Origin: Actinomycetota bacterium
Lineage (GTDB): Bacteria; Actinomycetota; Humimicrobiia; Humimicrobiales; Humimicrobiaceae
Assembly: GCA_028697935.1 (NCBI GenBank)
Contig: JAQVEM010000010.1
Span: 4,366-21,698 of the forward strand
Reading direction: 5' to 3'
DNA length: 17,333 nucleotides
Shown here one piece after another: positions 7,140-15,707 of this stretch (within the stretch, counting starts at the first letter, position 1; every line of letters begins with the position of its first letter). The notes beneath the pieces were generated by a model. The model searched no databases. It saw only the letters and a list, made by a program, of their open reading frames with translations, and was not told the origin of the DNA. The translations under genes were made by a program, and so were the position numbers.

Positions 7140-7739
7140 ATGGCTTTATATATTAAAAGTATAGAAAATTTAATAAATGAATTTAAGAAACTTCCGGGAA
7201 TAGGTCCTAAATCAGCAAGGAGAATTGCCTATTTTTTGCTTAAACTTCCTGATGATGATATTTTAAGATTATCCCGCAGTATTGTTGAAATGAAAGAAAA
7301 AGTAAGGTTCTGCAGTCAGTGTTACGGTCTGTCTGAGGAAGAAGTCTGCTATATTTGCAGTGATGAGTCCAGAGACAGAAAAAAAATATGTATAGTGGAG
7401 GAAGCAGGTGATGTGGCAATTATTGAAAAAACAGGCGAATACAGAGGGCTGTACCATGTTCTTGGAGGATTACTATCTCCAATAGAAAATATTGGACCAT
7501 CAGAAATCAGGATACCAGTGTTACTGAGTCGTGTGAAGAAAAATAATGTTGATGAAATAATAATAGCATTAAACCCGACTGTTGAAGGTGAAAGTACTAC
7601 AGTGTATTTGAAAAAAATATTACAACCTCTTGGAATAAAGATTACCAGACTTGCGAGTGGTCTTCCAGTCGGTGGTAATCTGGAATATGCTGATGAGATA
7701 ACAATAGGGAGAGCGATTTCTGAACGAAGAGAAATTTAA
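7140..7739 (+). CDS. recR: Recombination mediator protein RecR
   Basis: The 199-residue RecR, partner of RecO/RecF, which helps load RecA on single-stranded DNA at gaps during recombinational repair. In order: a helix-hairpin-helix around LPGIGPKSARRIA (18-30), a zinc finger with C58, C61, C70 and C73 (the exact CxxC-x8-CxxC spacing), a Toprim domain from about residue 81 (ICIVEEAGD), and the C-terminal Walker B-like tail region LPVGGNLEYADEITIGRA. Length is the family norm. It closes the dnaX-ybaB-recR cluster, but 120 bp and a hairpin separate it from ybaB. The only Shine-Dalgarno-like sequence (AGGA at 7122-7125) is rather far from the ATG, so initiation may be weak. No terminator is obvious after the stop. 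Confidence 0.97.
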   Translation: MALYIKSIENLINEFKKLPGIGPKSARRIAYFLLKLPDDDILRLSRSIVEMKEKVRFCSQCYGLSEEEVCYICSDESRDRKKICIVEEAGDVAIIEKTGEYRGLYHVLGGLLSPIENIGPSEIRIPVLLSRVKKNNVDEIIIALNPTVEGESTTVYLKKILQPLGIKITRLASGLPVGGNLEYADEITIGRAISERREI

Positions 7740-8070
7740 AAGCAGGGTGTAACCACGATATTTCCCGGCCATAAAGTCTTATGTATCTTATGTATTCAGT
7801 TTTATTAAAAAAATAAGTTAAGTATGCTATAATTCAGTGATTTTATATTTATTTTGAAATAATATAATGGCAACTAATGTAGTTATATTGTAAAAATATA
7901 ATAATTATGTTGATTATAATGTATAAATTATGATGTAAAAAGTTTTAATCAAGATTTATTTTAAAGTAGCTGGTTTTGGTGGATGCAGGATTAATAAATG
8001 TTATTCAGGTTTGTTTTGGTCTAATAAATAAAAAATACTGGAAATTTAAACATAAAGGAGCAGATTTATT
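7740..8070. other. nifJ leader and promoter region
   Basis: This 331-bp AT-rich stretch has no credible ORF. It contains a 22-base segment (7769-7790) closely matching 131-153, a promoter candidate at 7805-7833, an AT-only hairpin TTATATT/AATATAA at 7883-7901, and the nifJ ribosome binding site at 8054-8060. If the promoter is right, nifJ has a leader of roughly 230 nt. Confidence 0.5.
7805..7833 (+). promoter_or_regulatory. Putative nifJ promoter with extended -10
   Basis: TGC-TATAAT (7825-7833) is a perfect extended -10. TTAAAA (7805-7810) lies 17 bases upstream of the -10 and matches four of six -35 positions. It is the best sigma-70-type site before nifJ. Confidence 0.45.
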
Positions 8071-11000
8071 ATGAAAAATATGAAAACAATGGACGGGAAT
8101 ATGGCTGCAGCATATGTTGCATATGCTTTTACCGAAGTAGCAGCTATTTATCCAATTACTCCGTCGTCCCCGATGGGTGAATATGTTGATGAATGGGCTG
8201 CCCATGGGAAAAAGAACATGTTCGGTCAGATAGTAAGCGTAAGCGAACTCCAATCCGAAGCAGGTGCGGCAGGAGCTGTGCACGGTTCACTCTCAGCAGG
8301 TTCTCTTACTTCAACTTTTACTGCATCGCAGGGCTTACTTTTAATGATTCCAAATATGTATAAGATTTCGGGAGAGCTTCTTCCAGGTGTATTCCATGTA
8401 AGCGCAAGAGCTATAGCTGCGCATGCTCTTTCTATATTTGGTGATCATTCAGATATTATGGCGGTAAGACAGACTGGTTTTGGACTCCTCGCTTCCGGTT
8501 CAATACAGGAAATAATGGACCTTGCAGGGGTAGCACATTTAAGTGCAATAAAATCAAGAGTACCTTTCCTGCATTTCTTTGACGGATTTAGAAGTTCTCA
8601 TGAAATTCAGAAAATAGAAGTGATTGAATATGACGATTTTAAGAAACTTCTTGATTGGGATGCATTAAATGAGTTCAGAATGAGGGCTTTAAGTCCAGAG
8701 CATCCGGTTACAAAGGGCACTGCACAAAACCCCGATATATTTTTTCAGGCAAAAGAATCATCTAACAGATTTTACGAAAAAGTTCCTCAAATAGTTGCTG
8801 AATACATGGATAAAATAAGCAAATTAACCGGTAGAGAATATGGACTATTTAATTATACTGGTGCCAGTGATGCAGAGTATATAATTGTGGCCATGGGGTC
8901 TGTTACTGATACAATAGATGAAACAGTTCAATATCTAAATAAAACAGGAGAAAAGGTTGGAGTTGTGAAAGTGCATCTCTACAGACCTTTTTCTGTAGAA
9001 CATTTTTTAAATTCCATACCAAAAACTGTTAAGAAAATAGCCGTTCTTGACAGAACAAAGGAGCCCGGTGCAAATGGCGAACCTTTGTATATAGATGTTA
9101 AGAATGCATTTTTTGGAGTTGATAATAAACCTGTTATCATTGGTGGAAGATATGGCCTTGGTTCAAAGGATACAACTCCTGGCCAGATAAAAGCTGTGTT
9201 TGATAACCTTAAATCAGCAAATCCCAAAAATGGATTTACTATAGGGATAAATGATGATGTCACCTATACATCTCTTGATGTTAAAGAGGAGATTGAAACT
9301 ACTCCTGAAGGAACAATAAGATGTAAATTCTGGGGATTTGGCTCAGATGGAACAGTGGGCGCAAATAAAAATGCTATAAAAATAATTGGAGATAATACAG
9401 ATTTATATGCCCAGGGTTATTTTGCTTATGATTCTAAGAAATCAGGCGGGCTTACTGTATCGCACCTCAGATTTGGAAAGAGTCCAATAAAATCTACATA
9501 TCTTATTACAGAGGCAGATTTTATAGCATGTCATAATCAGGCCTATGTGAAACAGTATGATTTACTTAAAGGTTTAAAAAAAGGAGGAACTTTCCTTCTA
9601 AATTGTCAGTGGAACGAAGATGAACTCGAAGAAAAGCTTCCGGGAAATATGAAAAGATATCTTTCAAGAAATAATATAGAGTTTTATATTATTGACGCTA
9701 CCAGCATAGCTGCTGAAATAGGACTGGGTGGTAGAATAAACATGATTATGCAGTCTGCTTTCTTCAAACTGGCAAAAGTAATACCTATAGATGATGCTAT
9801 AAAACATATGAAAGATGCCATAAAGAAAACGTATGGCGCAAAAGGTGAAAAGATTGTGCAGATGAACTACCAGGCTGTAGATAGAGGCATTGAATCACTC
9901 AGGAAGGTTGAAGTACCTGAAAGCTGGAAAGATGCAATTGAAGAAGAAGATACTGTTATGGCTGATGAACCTGAATTTATAAGGAATATTTTAAGAGTGA
10001 TGAACAGACAGGAAGGCGATAGCATACCGGTAAGCGCGTTTACAGGGGTAGAAGATGGTACTTTTCCTCCCGGAACTGCAGCGTATGAGAAAAGAGGAAT
10101 TGCAATAAATGTTCCTGAATGGCAGAAAGACAAATGTATACAATGTAATCAGTGTTCATTTATATGTCCACATGCTGTAATCAGACCTGTACTTGTTACT
10201 GATGAAGAACTAAAAAGTGCACCTGAAGGTTTCGAGACTGTAGCAGCAAAAGGTAAAGGACTTGAGCAATTTACTTATAGAATGCAAATAAGTCCCCTTG
10301 ATTGTACTGGTTGTGGAAACTGTGCCAATATCTGCCCGGCAAAAGAAAAAGCTCTTATTATGAAGCCGCTTGATTCGCAGATTAATCAGGTTAAAAATTG
10401 GAACTTTTCAACAAAAATTCCGGTTAAAGATAATGTTATGTCTGCTGATACAGTAAAGGGTAGCCAGTTCAGAAAGCCGCTGCTTGAATTTTCAGGTGCA
10501 TGTGGTGGATGTGGTGAAACTCCTTATGCAAAACTGGCAACTCAGCTATTTGGTGACAGAATGATTATTGCTAATGCCACAGGGTGCTCATCTATATGGG
10601 GTGGCTCAGCGCCCTCAACGCCTTATACTATTAATGCAAAGGGGAAAGGACCAGCATGGGCAAATTCATTATTTGAGGATAATGCTGAGTATGGATATGG
10701 TATGGCTCTTGCTATAAAGCAAATGAGAAACAGAATAGAAAATTATATAAAGCAATTATATGAGCTTAATATTAGTCAGGGAGCAAAGGATGTACTGGCG
10801 GAATGGCTCAATACAAAAGACGAAGTAGAAGCAAACAGGAAACCTACTGAAAAGTTATTGGATTTATTTAAAAAAGATTTTGATGATGACGAAGCTAATG
10901 AGCTTAAAAATAAAATACTGGAACTCAGGGATTATCTGATTAAAAAATCCATATGGGCACTGGGTGGCGACGGCTGGGCATATGATATAGGATTCGGAGG

Positions 11001-11595
11001 TCTGGATCATGTAATTGCATCTGGAGAAAATATAAATATACTTGTATTTGATACAGAGGTCTACTCAAACACTGGAGGTCAGTCATCAAAGGCAACGCCG
11101 CTTGGAGCGGTCGCAAAATTTGCTGCTTCGGGTAAAAAAGTTAAGAAAAAAGACCTCGGTCTTATGGCTATAACTTATGGTTATGTATATGTTGCCCAGG
11201 TTGCAATGGGTGCAAGCTATAAACAAACACTAAAAGCATTTATTGAAGCGGAACAATATAATGGACCTTCACTCATAATAGCCTATTCACCATGTATTAA
11301 TCATGGTATCTATGCTGGAATGGGTTGCTCTCAGTTAAGAGAAAAGCAGGCAGTGGATGCAGGATACTGGCATCTTTACAGATATAATCCTGAACTAAAG
11401 AAAAGCGGAGAGAATCCGTTCATACTGGATTCAAAAGAACCAACTGAATCATTTAGAGAATTTTTAATGGGTGAAGTAAGATATGCATCTCTTACCAAAA
11501 CTTTTCCTGAAATTGCAGAGGAACTTTTTTCAAAAGCTGAGGAAGACGCCAGAGAAAAATATGAGAAATACAGAGCAATGGCGCAGTCAAAGTAG
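8071..11595 (+). CDS. nifJ: Pyruvate:ferredoxin (flavodoxin) oxidoreductase
   Basis: A 1174-residue homodimer-type PFOR: pyruvate + CoA + oxidised ferredoxin gives acetyl-CoA + CO2 + reduced ferredoxin in the cytoplasm, using thiamine pyrophosphate and three 4Fe-4S clusters. All domains are fused in one chain. Domain I has the pyruvate-binding YPITPSSPMGE (27-37). A two-cluster ferredoxin domain has C689, C692, C695, C699 and C745, C748, C751, C755. The proximal cluster uses C811, C814 and C839, plus a cysteine near C1075 (SPCINHG). The TPP/Mg site is GDG at 966-968 followed by NTGGQ from N1000. This spacing matches the Desulfovibrio africanus enzyme closely. AAAGGAG at 8054-8060 gives a good ribosome binding site ten bases before ATG. 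It is likely monocistronic and a central energy gene: reduced ferredoxin would feed hydrogenase or Rnf enzymes not in this window. Confidence 0.98.
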   Translation: MKNMKTMDGNMAAAYVAYAFTEVAAIYPITPSSPMGEYVDEWAAHGKKNMFGQIVSVSELQSEAGAAGAVHGSLSAGSLTSTFTASQGLLLMIPNMYKISGELLPGVFHVSARAIAAHALSIFGDHSDIMAVRQTGFGLLASGSIQEIMDLAGVAHLSAIKSRVPFLHFFDGFRSSHEIQKIEVIEYDDFKKLLDWDALNEFRMRALSPEHPVTKGTAQNPDIFFQAKESSNRFYEKVPQIVAEYMDKISKLTGREYGLFNYTGASDAEYIIVAMGSVTDTIDETVQYLNKTGEKVGVVKVHLYRPFSVEHFLNSIPKTVKKIAVLDRTKEPGANGEPLYIDVKNAFFGVDNKPVIIGGRYGLGSKDTTPGQIKAVFDNLKSANPKNGFTIGINDDVTYTSLDVKEEIETTPEGTIRCKFWGFGSDGTVGANKNAIKIIGDNTDLYAQGYFAYDSKKSGGLTVSHLRFGKSPIKSTYLITEADFIACHNQAYVKQYDLLKGLKKGGTFLLNCQWNEDELEEKLPGNMKRYLSRNNIEFYIIDATSIAAEIGLGGRINMIMQSAFFKLAKVIPIDDAIKHMKDAIKKTYGAKGEKIVQMNYQAVDRGIESLRKVEVPESWKDAIEEEDTVMADEPEFIRNILRVMNRQEGDSIPVSAFTGVEDGTFPPGTAAYEKRGIAINVPEWQKDKCIQCNQCSFICPHAVIRPVLVTDEELKSAPEGFETVAAKGKGLEQFTYRMQISPLDCTGCGNCANICPAKEKALIMKPLDSQINQVKNWNFSTKIPVKDNVMSADTVKGSQFRKPLLEFSGACGGCGETPYAKLATQLFGDRMIIANATGCSSIWGGSAPSTPYTINAKGKGPAWANSLFEDNAEYGYGMALAIKQMRNRIENYIKQLYELNISQGAKDVLAEWLNTKDEVEANRKPTEKLLDLFKKDFDDDEANELKNKILELRDYLIKKSIWALGGDGWAYDIGFGGLDHVIASGENINILVFDTEVYSNTGGQSSKATPLGAVAKFAASGKKVKKKDLGLMAITYGYVYVAQVAMGASYKQTLKAFIEAEQYNGPSLIIAYSPCINHGIYAGMGCSQLREKQAVDAGYWHLYRYNPELKKSGENPFILDSKEPTESFREFLMGEVRYASLTKTFPEIAEELFSKAEEDAREKYEKYRAMAQSK

Positions 11596-11603
11596 ATTGA
11601 TTT

Positions 11604-11648
11604 ACATTTAATATTAATACTTTAAAAAGATTGTATATCTTTAAATGT
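11604..11648 (+). other. Inverted repeat after nifJ (possible 3' structure)
   Basis: ACATTTAA (11604-11611) pairs with TTAAATGT (11641-11648), and inside it TTTAAAAAGAT can pair with ATCTTTAAA with a small bulge. It is all AT, lacks a U-tract and is a poor intrinsic terminator, but it is the only structure between nifJ and lysC. Confidence 0.25.
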
Positions 11649-11651
11649 GGC

Positions 11652-11680
11652 TTGATTTGGATTGAAGTAAGGGATATAAA
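11652..11680 (+). promoter_or_regulatory. Putative lysC promoter
   Basis: TTGATT (11652-11657) and TATAAA (11675-11680) are separated by exactly 17 bases, matching the -35 and -10 consensus at four and five of six positions. Transcription would start about 55 bases before the lysC ATG and would include the short upstream ORF at 11726. Confidence 0.45.
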
Positions 11681-11725
11681 AAATGATCAAGCATAAGAAA
11701 AGTAAGAAAAATAATACGCAGGGGG

Positions 11726-11752
11726 ATGGGATACAGAGGAGATGAGGTATAA
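11726..11752 (+). CDS. Nine-codon upstream ORF overlapping the lysC start (possible)
   Basis: ATG at 11726, preceded directly by GGGGG, opens an eight-residue peptide, MGYRGDEV, ending at TAA 11750-11752. It overlaps the first codons of lysC (ATG 11742) in a different frame. It contains no lysine, threonine or methionine run, so it is not a classic attenuator leader. Terminating ribosomes could reinitiate at lysC. It may equally be chance. Confidence 0.25.
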   Translation: MGYRGDEV

Positions 11753-12962
11753 GAAGGATATAGTAGTTTTGAAATTTGGTGGTACTTCTGTAGGCGACAT
11801 TGAAAAAATAAAACGAGTTGCTGATAGAGTAATACGTAGCAAGAATGAAGGCAAAAGTGTTGTTGTTGTTGTTTCAGCTATGGGTGATACCACTGATAAG
11901 TTAATTGGCCTTGCAGGTGAAATAGCTTCCAACCCATCCCGGCGTGAAATGGATATGCTTGTATCTACAGGCGAGTGTGTGTCGGGATCACTTCTGGCAA
12001 TGGCAATTCAGGAAAAAGGTTACAAATCTGTTTCTCTTACAGGGGGACAGGCAGGAATAGTAACTGATGAGCTTTATTCCAATGCAAAAATTTTAAATAT
12101 CAGAACAGAAAGAATACTAAAAGAATTAAGAAGAGACAGGATAGTAATTGTTGCTGGATTTCAGGGTGTTGATACAGGTGGTAATATTACTACACTTGGC
12201 AGAGGGGGCTCTGATACAACCGCTGTTGCGCTTGCTACTGCACTGAAAGCAAAATATTGTGAAATTTATACAGATGTCGAAGGTGTCTATTCAGCTGATC
12301 CTAACATGGTTGAGGAAGCTAAAAAACTGGAGTCAATTTCATATGATGAAATGCTGGAGCTTGCCTCTTCCGGGGCAAAGGTGATTCACTTAAGAGCAGT
12401 GGAGTTTGCAAAAAAAAATAATGTGATATTACATATCAGGTCAAGTTTTAATGATAATGAAGGGACATGGGTTATGGATGATTTTAAAAAAGATGTAAGA
12501 ATGGAAAGACCTGTAATCACAGGGGTAACTTATGATGTAGGGGAGGCAAAAGTATCAATTTTTGGCCTGGAAGATAAACCGGGGATTGCTGCGGATTTGT
12601 TCGGGAGGCTGGCAGAAAAAAATATAAATGTTGATTTGATTGTACAGAACGTAAGTGAAAAAAATATTGCTGCTATCTCATTTACAATAAGAACTGAAGA
12701 TGTTCCACTTGCAAAAAAAGTGCTAAAAAAAATGAAGAATGTTCGCACAGAGATAGATACCGAAATTGCAAAAGTTTCGATAATAGGCGCAGGGATGCAA
12801 TCAAATCCCGGGGTAGCAGCAAAGATGTTTAAAATCCTTGCTGAAAAAGATATTAATATTGAAATGATCAGCACATCTCCCATAAGAATTTCATGTGTGA
12901 TTAAGGAAAACAGAATAAAAGAAGCAGTAAAAGCACTGCATGCTGGTTTTGAGCTGGCATAA
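11742..12962 (+). CDS. lysC: Aspartate kinase, monofunctional
   Basis: A 406-residue aspartokinase: ATP-dependent phosphorylation of L-aspartate to aspartyl-4-phosphate, the entry step to lysine/diaminopimelate, threonine and methionine. The kinase domain carries KFGGTS at 11-16, STGE around 75-78, GRGGSDTTA at 153-161 and TDVEGVYSADP at 177-187. Two C-terminal ACT domains follow (about 268-335, with GLEDKPGIAADLF, and about 343-406, with GAGMQSNPGVAAKMF), where feedback inhibition by lysine and/or threonine normally acts. No homoserine dehydrogenase is fused. Size and layout match the Bacillus/Corynebacterium alpha-subunit type; a Met at 254 lies where internal beta-subunit starts occur in that type, but no clear ribosome binding site precedes it. 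ATG 11742 is the only in-frame start after the upstream stop. Its AGAGGAG abuts the ATG, which is unusually close. asd follows 185 bases later. Confidence 0.96.
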   Translation: MRYKKDIVVLKFGGTSVGDIEKIKRVADRVIRSKNEGKSVVVVVSAMGDTTDKLIGLAGEIASNPSRREMDMLVSTGECVSGSLLAMAIQEKGYKSVSLTGGQAGIVTDELYSNAKILNIRTERILKELRRDRIVIVAGFQGVDTGGNITTLGRGGSDTTAVALATALKAKYCEIYTDVEGVYSADPNMVEEAKKLESISYDEMLELASSGAKVIHLRAVEFAKKNNVILHIRSSFNDNEGTWVMDDFKKDVRMERPVITGVTYDVGEAKVSIFGLEDKPGIAADLFGRLAEKNINVDLIVQNVSEKNIAAISFTIRTEDVPLAKKVLKKMKNVRTEIDTEIAKVSIIGAGMQSNPGVAAKMFKILAEKDINIEMISTSPIRISCVIKENRIKEAVKALHAGFELA

Positions 12963-13100
12963 AAATATAACTGACCATAATATTGTATTTATTTTTATAT
13001 TGTTCTATATTATTTTCATTTATTTACAATATGATCCAGGGTTTTATTCTGTTTTGTTCTATGATTAATAAACCGGTGAACATTAAAATATAAACCTATC

Positions 13101-13125
13101 ATAAGTTTAGTATTTTATAACTTAT
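13101..13125 (+). other. Small inverted repeat before asd
   Basis: ATAAGTT (13101-13107) and AACTTAT (13119-13125) flank a 11-nt spacer, 12 bases before the asd ribosome binding site. It could be an operator-like site or a leader hairpin. The rest of the 185-bp lysC-asd gap is featureless AT-rich DNA without a convincing terminator. Confidence 0.3.
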
Positions 13126-13147
13126 TATATAAAATCAGGAGTTTTGT

Positions 13148-14170
13148 ATGGGCGGCAAAGAGTACAATATAGCAATTGTCGGAGTAACTGGAGCAGTAGG
13201 AAAAGTATTTCTATCTATACTTGAAGAGAGAAAGTTTCCGGTGAAAAATCTTTTTCCGCTTGCTTCCCACAGGTCTGCAGGTAAAAAAATAATATTCAAG
13301 GGTGAGGAACTTGAGGTAAATGAATTAAGTAAGAATTCTTTTACTGGTGTGGATATAGCATTGTTTTCTGCCGGTGCATCAACTTCAAGAGAATTCGCAA
13401 AATATGCGGTAGATAGTGGTGCTGTGGTGATAGATAACAGCAGTGCATTCAGAATGGAAGAAGATGTACCTCTTATTGTTCCGGAAATAAATAAAGATGA
13501 GATATTTAAAAACAATGGTATTATTGCAAATCCTAATTGTTCTACGATAATTATGGTTGTTGCGATAAAACCAATTTATGATTTATCTCCGATAAAGCGG
13601 ATAATTGTATCCACATATCAGTCTGTATCAGGTGCAGGAGCAAGAGCAATAGCAGAACTGGAAAACCAGACAAGAGAGATAATATGTGAGGGTAAAAAAG
13701 ATGTTAAATGTGAAGTTTTTCCAGTACAAATAGCATTTAATGTATTTCCTCATATAGATATATTTCTTGATAATGGTTATACAAAAGAAGAAATGAAAAT
13801 GGTTGATGAAACCAGGAAGATTTTTAATGATAATAAAATTATGGTTTCAGCGACTACAGTAAGAGTCCCTGTTTTTACTTCCCATTCTGAGTCTGTATGG
13901 GTAGAGACCAGAGATAAGATTGAACTGGATGCTGTAAGAAAAGCTCTTGCCGGTGGTGAGGGTCTGATTTTAAAAGATGATTTTAAAAATGCTGTATATC
14001 CTACCACACTTGATTCGTCAGGTCAGGATAGTATATTTGTTGGTAGAGTAAGAGAGGATATATCAACAAAAAATGGAATTACAATGTGGGTTGTTGGCGA
14101 TCAGCTCAGAAAAGGGGCAGCATTAAACGCAATTCAAATTGCAGAAGAACTAATAGGCGGGGTTCGATAG
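13148..14170 (+). CDS. asd: Aspartate-semialdehyde dehydrogenase
   Basis: A 340-residue NADPH-dependent enzyme that reduces aspartyl-phosphate, the lysC product, to L-aspartate 4-semialdehyde. The N-terminal Rossmann motif is VGVTGAVG (11-18). The catalytic cysteine is C131 in NPNCST, with Q158 (YQSVSGAG) in the active site and H246 (VPVFTSHSESV) as the general base; R239 lies in the substrate-binding stretch. SSAFRM (98-103) is typical of the family. Length is normal. AGGAG at 13137-13141, six bases before the ATG, is a clean ribosome binding site. It follows lysC on the same strand, so the two make the first pathway branch intermediate together, although the 185-bp gap may contain a second promoter. 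It is convergent with rarA. Confidence 0.97.
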   Translation: MGGKEYNIAIVGVTGAVGKVFLSILEERKFPVKNLFPLASHRSAGKKIIFKGEELEVNELSKNSFTGVDIALFSAGASTSREFAKYAVDSGAVVIDNSSAFRMEEDVPLIVPEINKDEIFKNNGIIANPNCSTIIMVVAIKPIYDLSPIKRIIVSTYQSVSGAGARAIAELENQTREIICEGKKDVKCEVFPVQIAFNVFPHIDIFLDNGYTKEEMKMVDETRKIFNDNKIMVSATTVRVPVFTSHSESVWVETRDKIELDAVRKALAGGEGLILKDDFKNAVYPTTLDSSGQDSIFVGRVREDISTKNGITMWVVGDQLRKGAALNAIQIAEELIGGVR

Positions 14171-14187
14171 TTATACCTGTATTCTCT

Positions 14188-14218
14188 AATTGTTGGCAGT
14201 GAACAGTCAATTTTTATT
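14188..14218 (+). terminator. Weak terminator candidate after asd
   Basis: AATTG (14188-14192) pairs with CAATT (14208-14212) and is followed by TTTATTTC. The stem is only five AT-rich pairs. It lies between convergent asd and rarA, where a terminator is expected, and overlaps the rarA stop codon. Confidence 0.3.
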
Positions 14219-15560
14219 TCTGTTTTTTCTTCAGGATATCGATGTTTTTAAGCCTCTCTGCCAGTTCCTTCTCAAAACCCCTTGATGTAGGAGTATAATA
14301 TCTTTTTGACAGCAATTTATCTGGAAGATGGTTCTGGCTAACTATTGCTTCGTTATAATCATGGGCATACTTATATCCCCTGCCGTAACCTATTTCTTTC
14401 ATGAGACGGGTGGGAGCATTTCTTATATGGTAGGGAACAGGTAGAGCTCCAAATTCTTCAACGTCTGATTTAACCTTTAGATAGGTTTTGTATAAGGAAT
14501 TACTTTTAGGGGCAAGAGCAAGGTAAATTGCTGCTTCTAATATTGCAAGGTATCCTTCTGGAGGGCCAATAAACTCAAAACTTTGTTTAGCTGAAATTGC
14601 GACCTGTAGAGCAGCAGGGTCTGCAAGTCCTACATCTTCGGATGCAAATCTAACCATTCTTCTTATAATATACATCGGGTCTTCACCACCTTCAATCATT
14701 CTAACAGTCCAGTAAACCGCAGCGTCAGGGTCACTGTCTCTAAGGCTTTTATGAAGAGCAGAAATAAGGTTGAAATGTTCTTCTCCGTTTTTATCATAAA
14801 GCAATACTTTCTTTTGAATTACATTTTCAATCATAGAAGTGTCAATTAAAAGGGAATCTTTTTTATCTTTATCATAATATGCATTTACAGCTAGCTCGAG
14901 TATATTATAAGCAATCCTGGAATCTCCATCTGCAAATCTGGCAATAAAATCAATTGTATTTTCCTCTATTTTTAAATTGTACTTTCCAAGTCCTCTCTCA
15001 TTATCTGTAAGTGCTCTTTTAAGTAAAATTTTTATATCTTCTGGAGAAAGTTTATCCAGAACAAAAACTTTGGTTCTGGATAAAAGAGCAGAATTTACTT
15101 CAAAGGAGGGGTTTTCAGTTGTAGCCCCTATTAAAATTATTGTGCCATTTTCTACAAAAGGGAGAAATGCATCCTGCTGTGCTTTATTAAAACGATGTAT
15201 CTCATCTATAAATAGTATTGTTTTTATATTGTGTTCACGCTTATTATAGCTGGCTATCTCCATAATTTCTTTTATTTGCTTTATTCCAGAAGTTACTGCT
15301 GAGAAAGAAATAAATTTACATCTGGTTTTTTCGGCAATTATTTTTGCAAGGGTAGTCTTTCCTGAACCCGGCGGTCCCCAGAATATTATTGAATACAATC
15401 TATCGTTTTCTATAATTTCTCTTAATATTTTACCTTTACCCACAAGATGCTTCTGCCCCACAAACTCATCAAGTGTTTTTGGCCGCATTCTATCAGCAAG
15501 CGGAATAGTGGAAAAACTATCTGTATTTTGGTCTGGTTTAATCTGTTCAAATAAATTCAT
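14214..15560 (-). CDS. rarA: Replication-associated recombination ATPase RarA/MgsA
   Basis: A 448-residue AAA+ ATPase of the RarA/MgsA (WRNIP1/Mgs1) family, related to clamp-loader and RuvB ATPases. It acts at stalled replication forks and associates with SSB. The N-terminal PLADRMRPKTLDEFVGQKHL (20-39) is a family signature. Walker A GPPGSGKT is at 62-69, Walker B FIDEIHRF at 117-124, sensor 1 GATTEN at 145-150, and LLSRTKVF at 159-166 carries the arginine finger. The C-terminal helical tetramerisation part contains ASEDVGLADP and GALPVPYHIRNAPT, also diagnostic. No Shine-Dalgarno is visible before the ATG, but MNLFEQ is the normal family N-terminus. The gene lies 147 bp after yjbQ on the same strand; a palindrome TTGTTAACAA (15585-15594) sits in that gap. 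Confidence 0.96.
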   Translation of the reverse strand: MNLFEQIKPDQNTDSFSTIPLADRMRPKTLDEFVGQKHLVGKGKILREIIENDRLYSIIFWGPPGSGKTTLAKIIAEKTRCKFISFSAVTSGIKQIKEIMEIASYNKREHNIKTILFIDEIHRFNKAQQDAFLPFVENGTIILIGATTENPSFEVNSALLSRTKVFVLDKLSPEDIKILLKRALTDNERGLGKYNLKIEENTIDFIARFADGDSRIAYNILELAVNAYYDKDKKDSLLIDTSMIENVIQKKVLLYDKNGEEHFNLISALHKSLRDSDPDAAVYWTVRMIEGGEDPMYIIRRMVRFASEDVGLADPAALQVAISAKQSFEFIGPPEGYLAILEAAIYLALAPKSNSLYKTYLKVKSDVEEFGALPVPYHIRNAPTRLMKEIGYGRGYKYAHDYNEAIVSQNHLPDKLLSKRYYTPTSRGFEKELAERLKNIDILKKKQK

Positions 15561-15584
15561 AGCTTAAAAATTGATATTATTATT

Positions 15585-15594
15585 TTGTTAACAA
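15585..15594. promoter_or_regulatory. Perfect palindrome upstream of rarA
   Basis: TTGTTAACAA is a 10-bp perfect palindrome 25 bases before the rarA start. It is flanked by two copies of TTGATATTA (15571-15579 and 15598-15606). This is a possible operator; no particular regulator can be named. Confidence 0.3.
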
Positions 15595-15707
15595 TGCTTG
15601 ATATTACTAATACTGTAAATACTGCAGGTAACGGCATTGTAAGTACATGTTCTTTTTTATAAATAGTTTAGTTCTGGTTCTTGAATAAAGTTTTTTTAAT
15701 TTTAATA

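Noticed and set aside
11596..11741. Lysine riboswitch or T-box upstream of lysC
   Set aside because: The gap is only 146 bp, shorter than a lysine aptamer plus expression platform, and no L-box or T-box consensus is visible.
12501..12962. Separate internal beta-subunit start in lysC
   Set aside because: A Met at codon 254 sits where other aspartokinases start a small subunit, but no Shine-Dalgarno sequence precedes it, so no separate gene product is claimed.
13135..13515. Minus-strand ORF of 126 codons opposite asd
   Set aside because: The plus-strand frame is a complete, well-conserved Asd with catalytic residues; the antisense frame is low-complexity Ser/Leu-rich.
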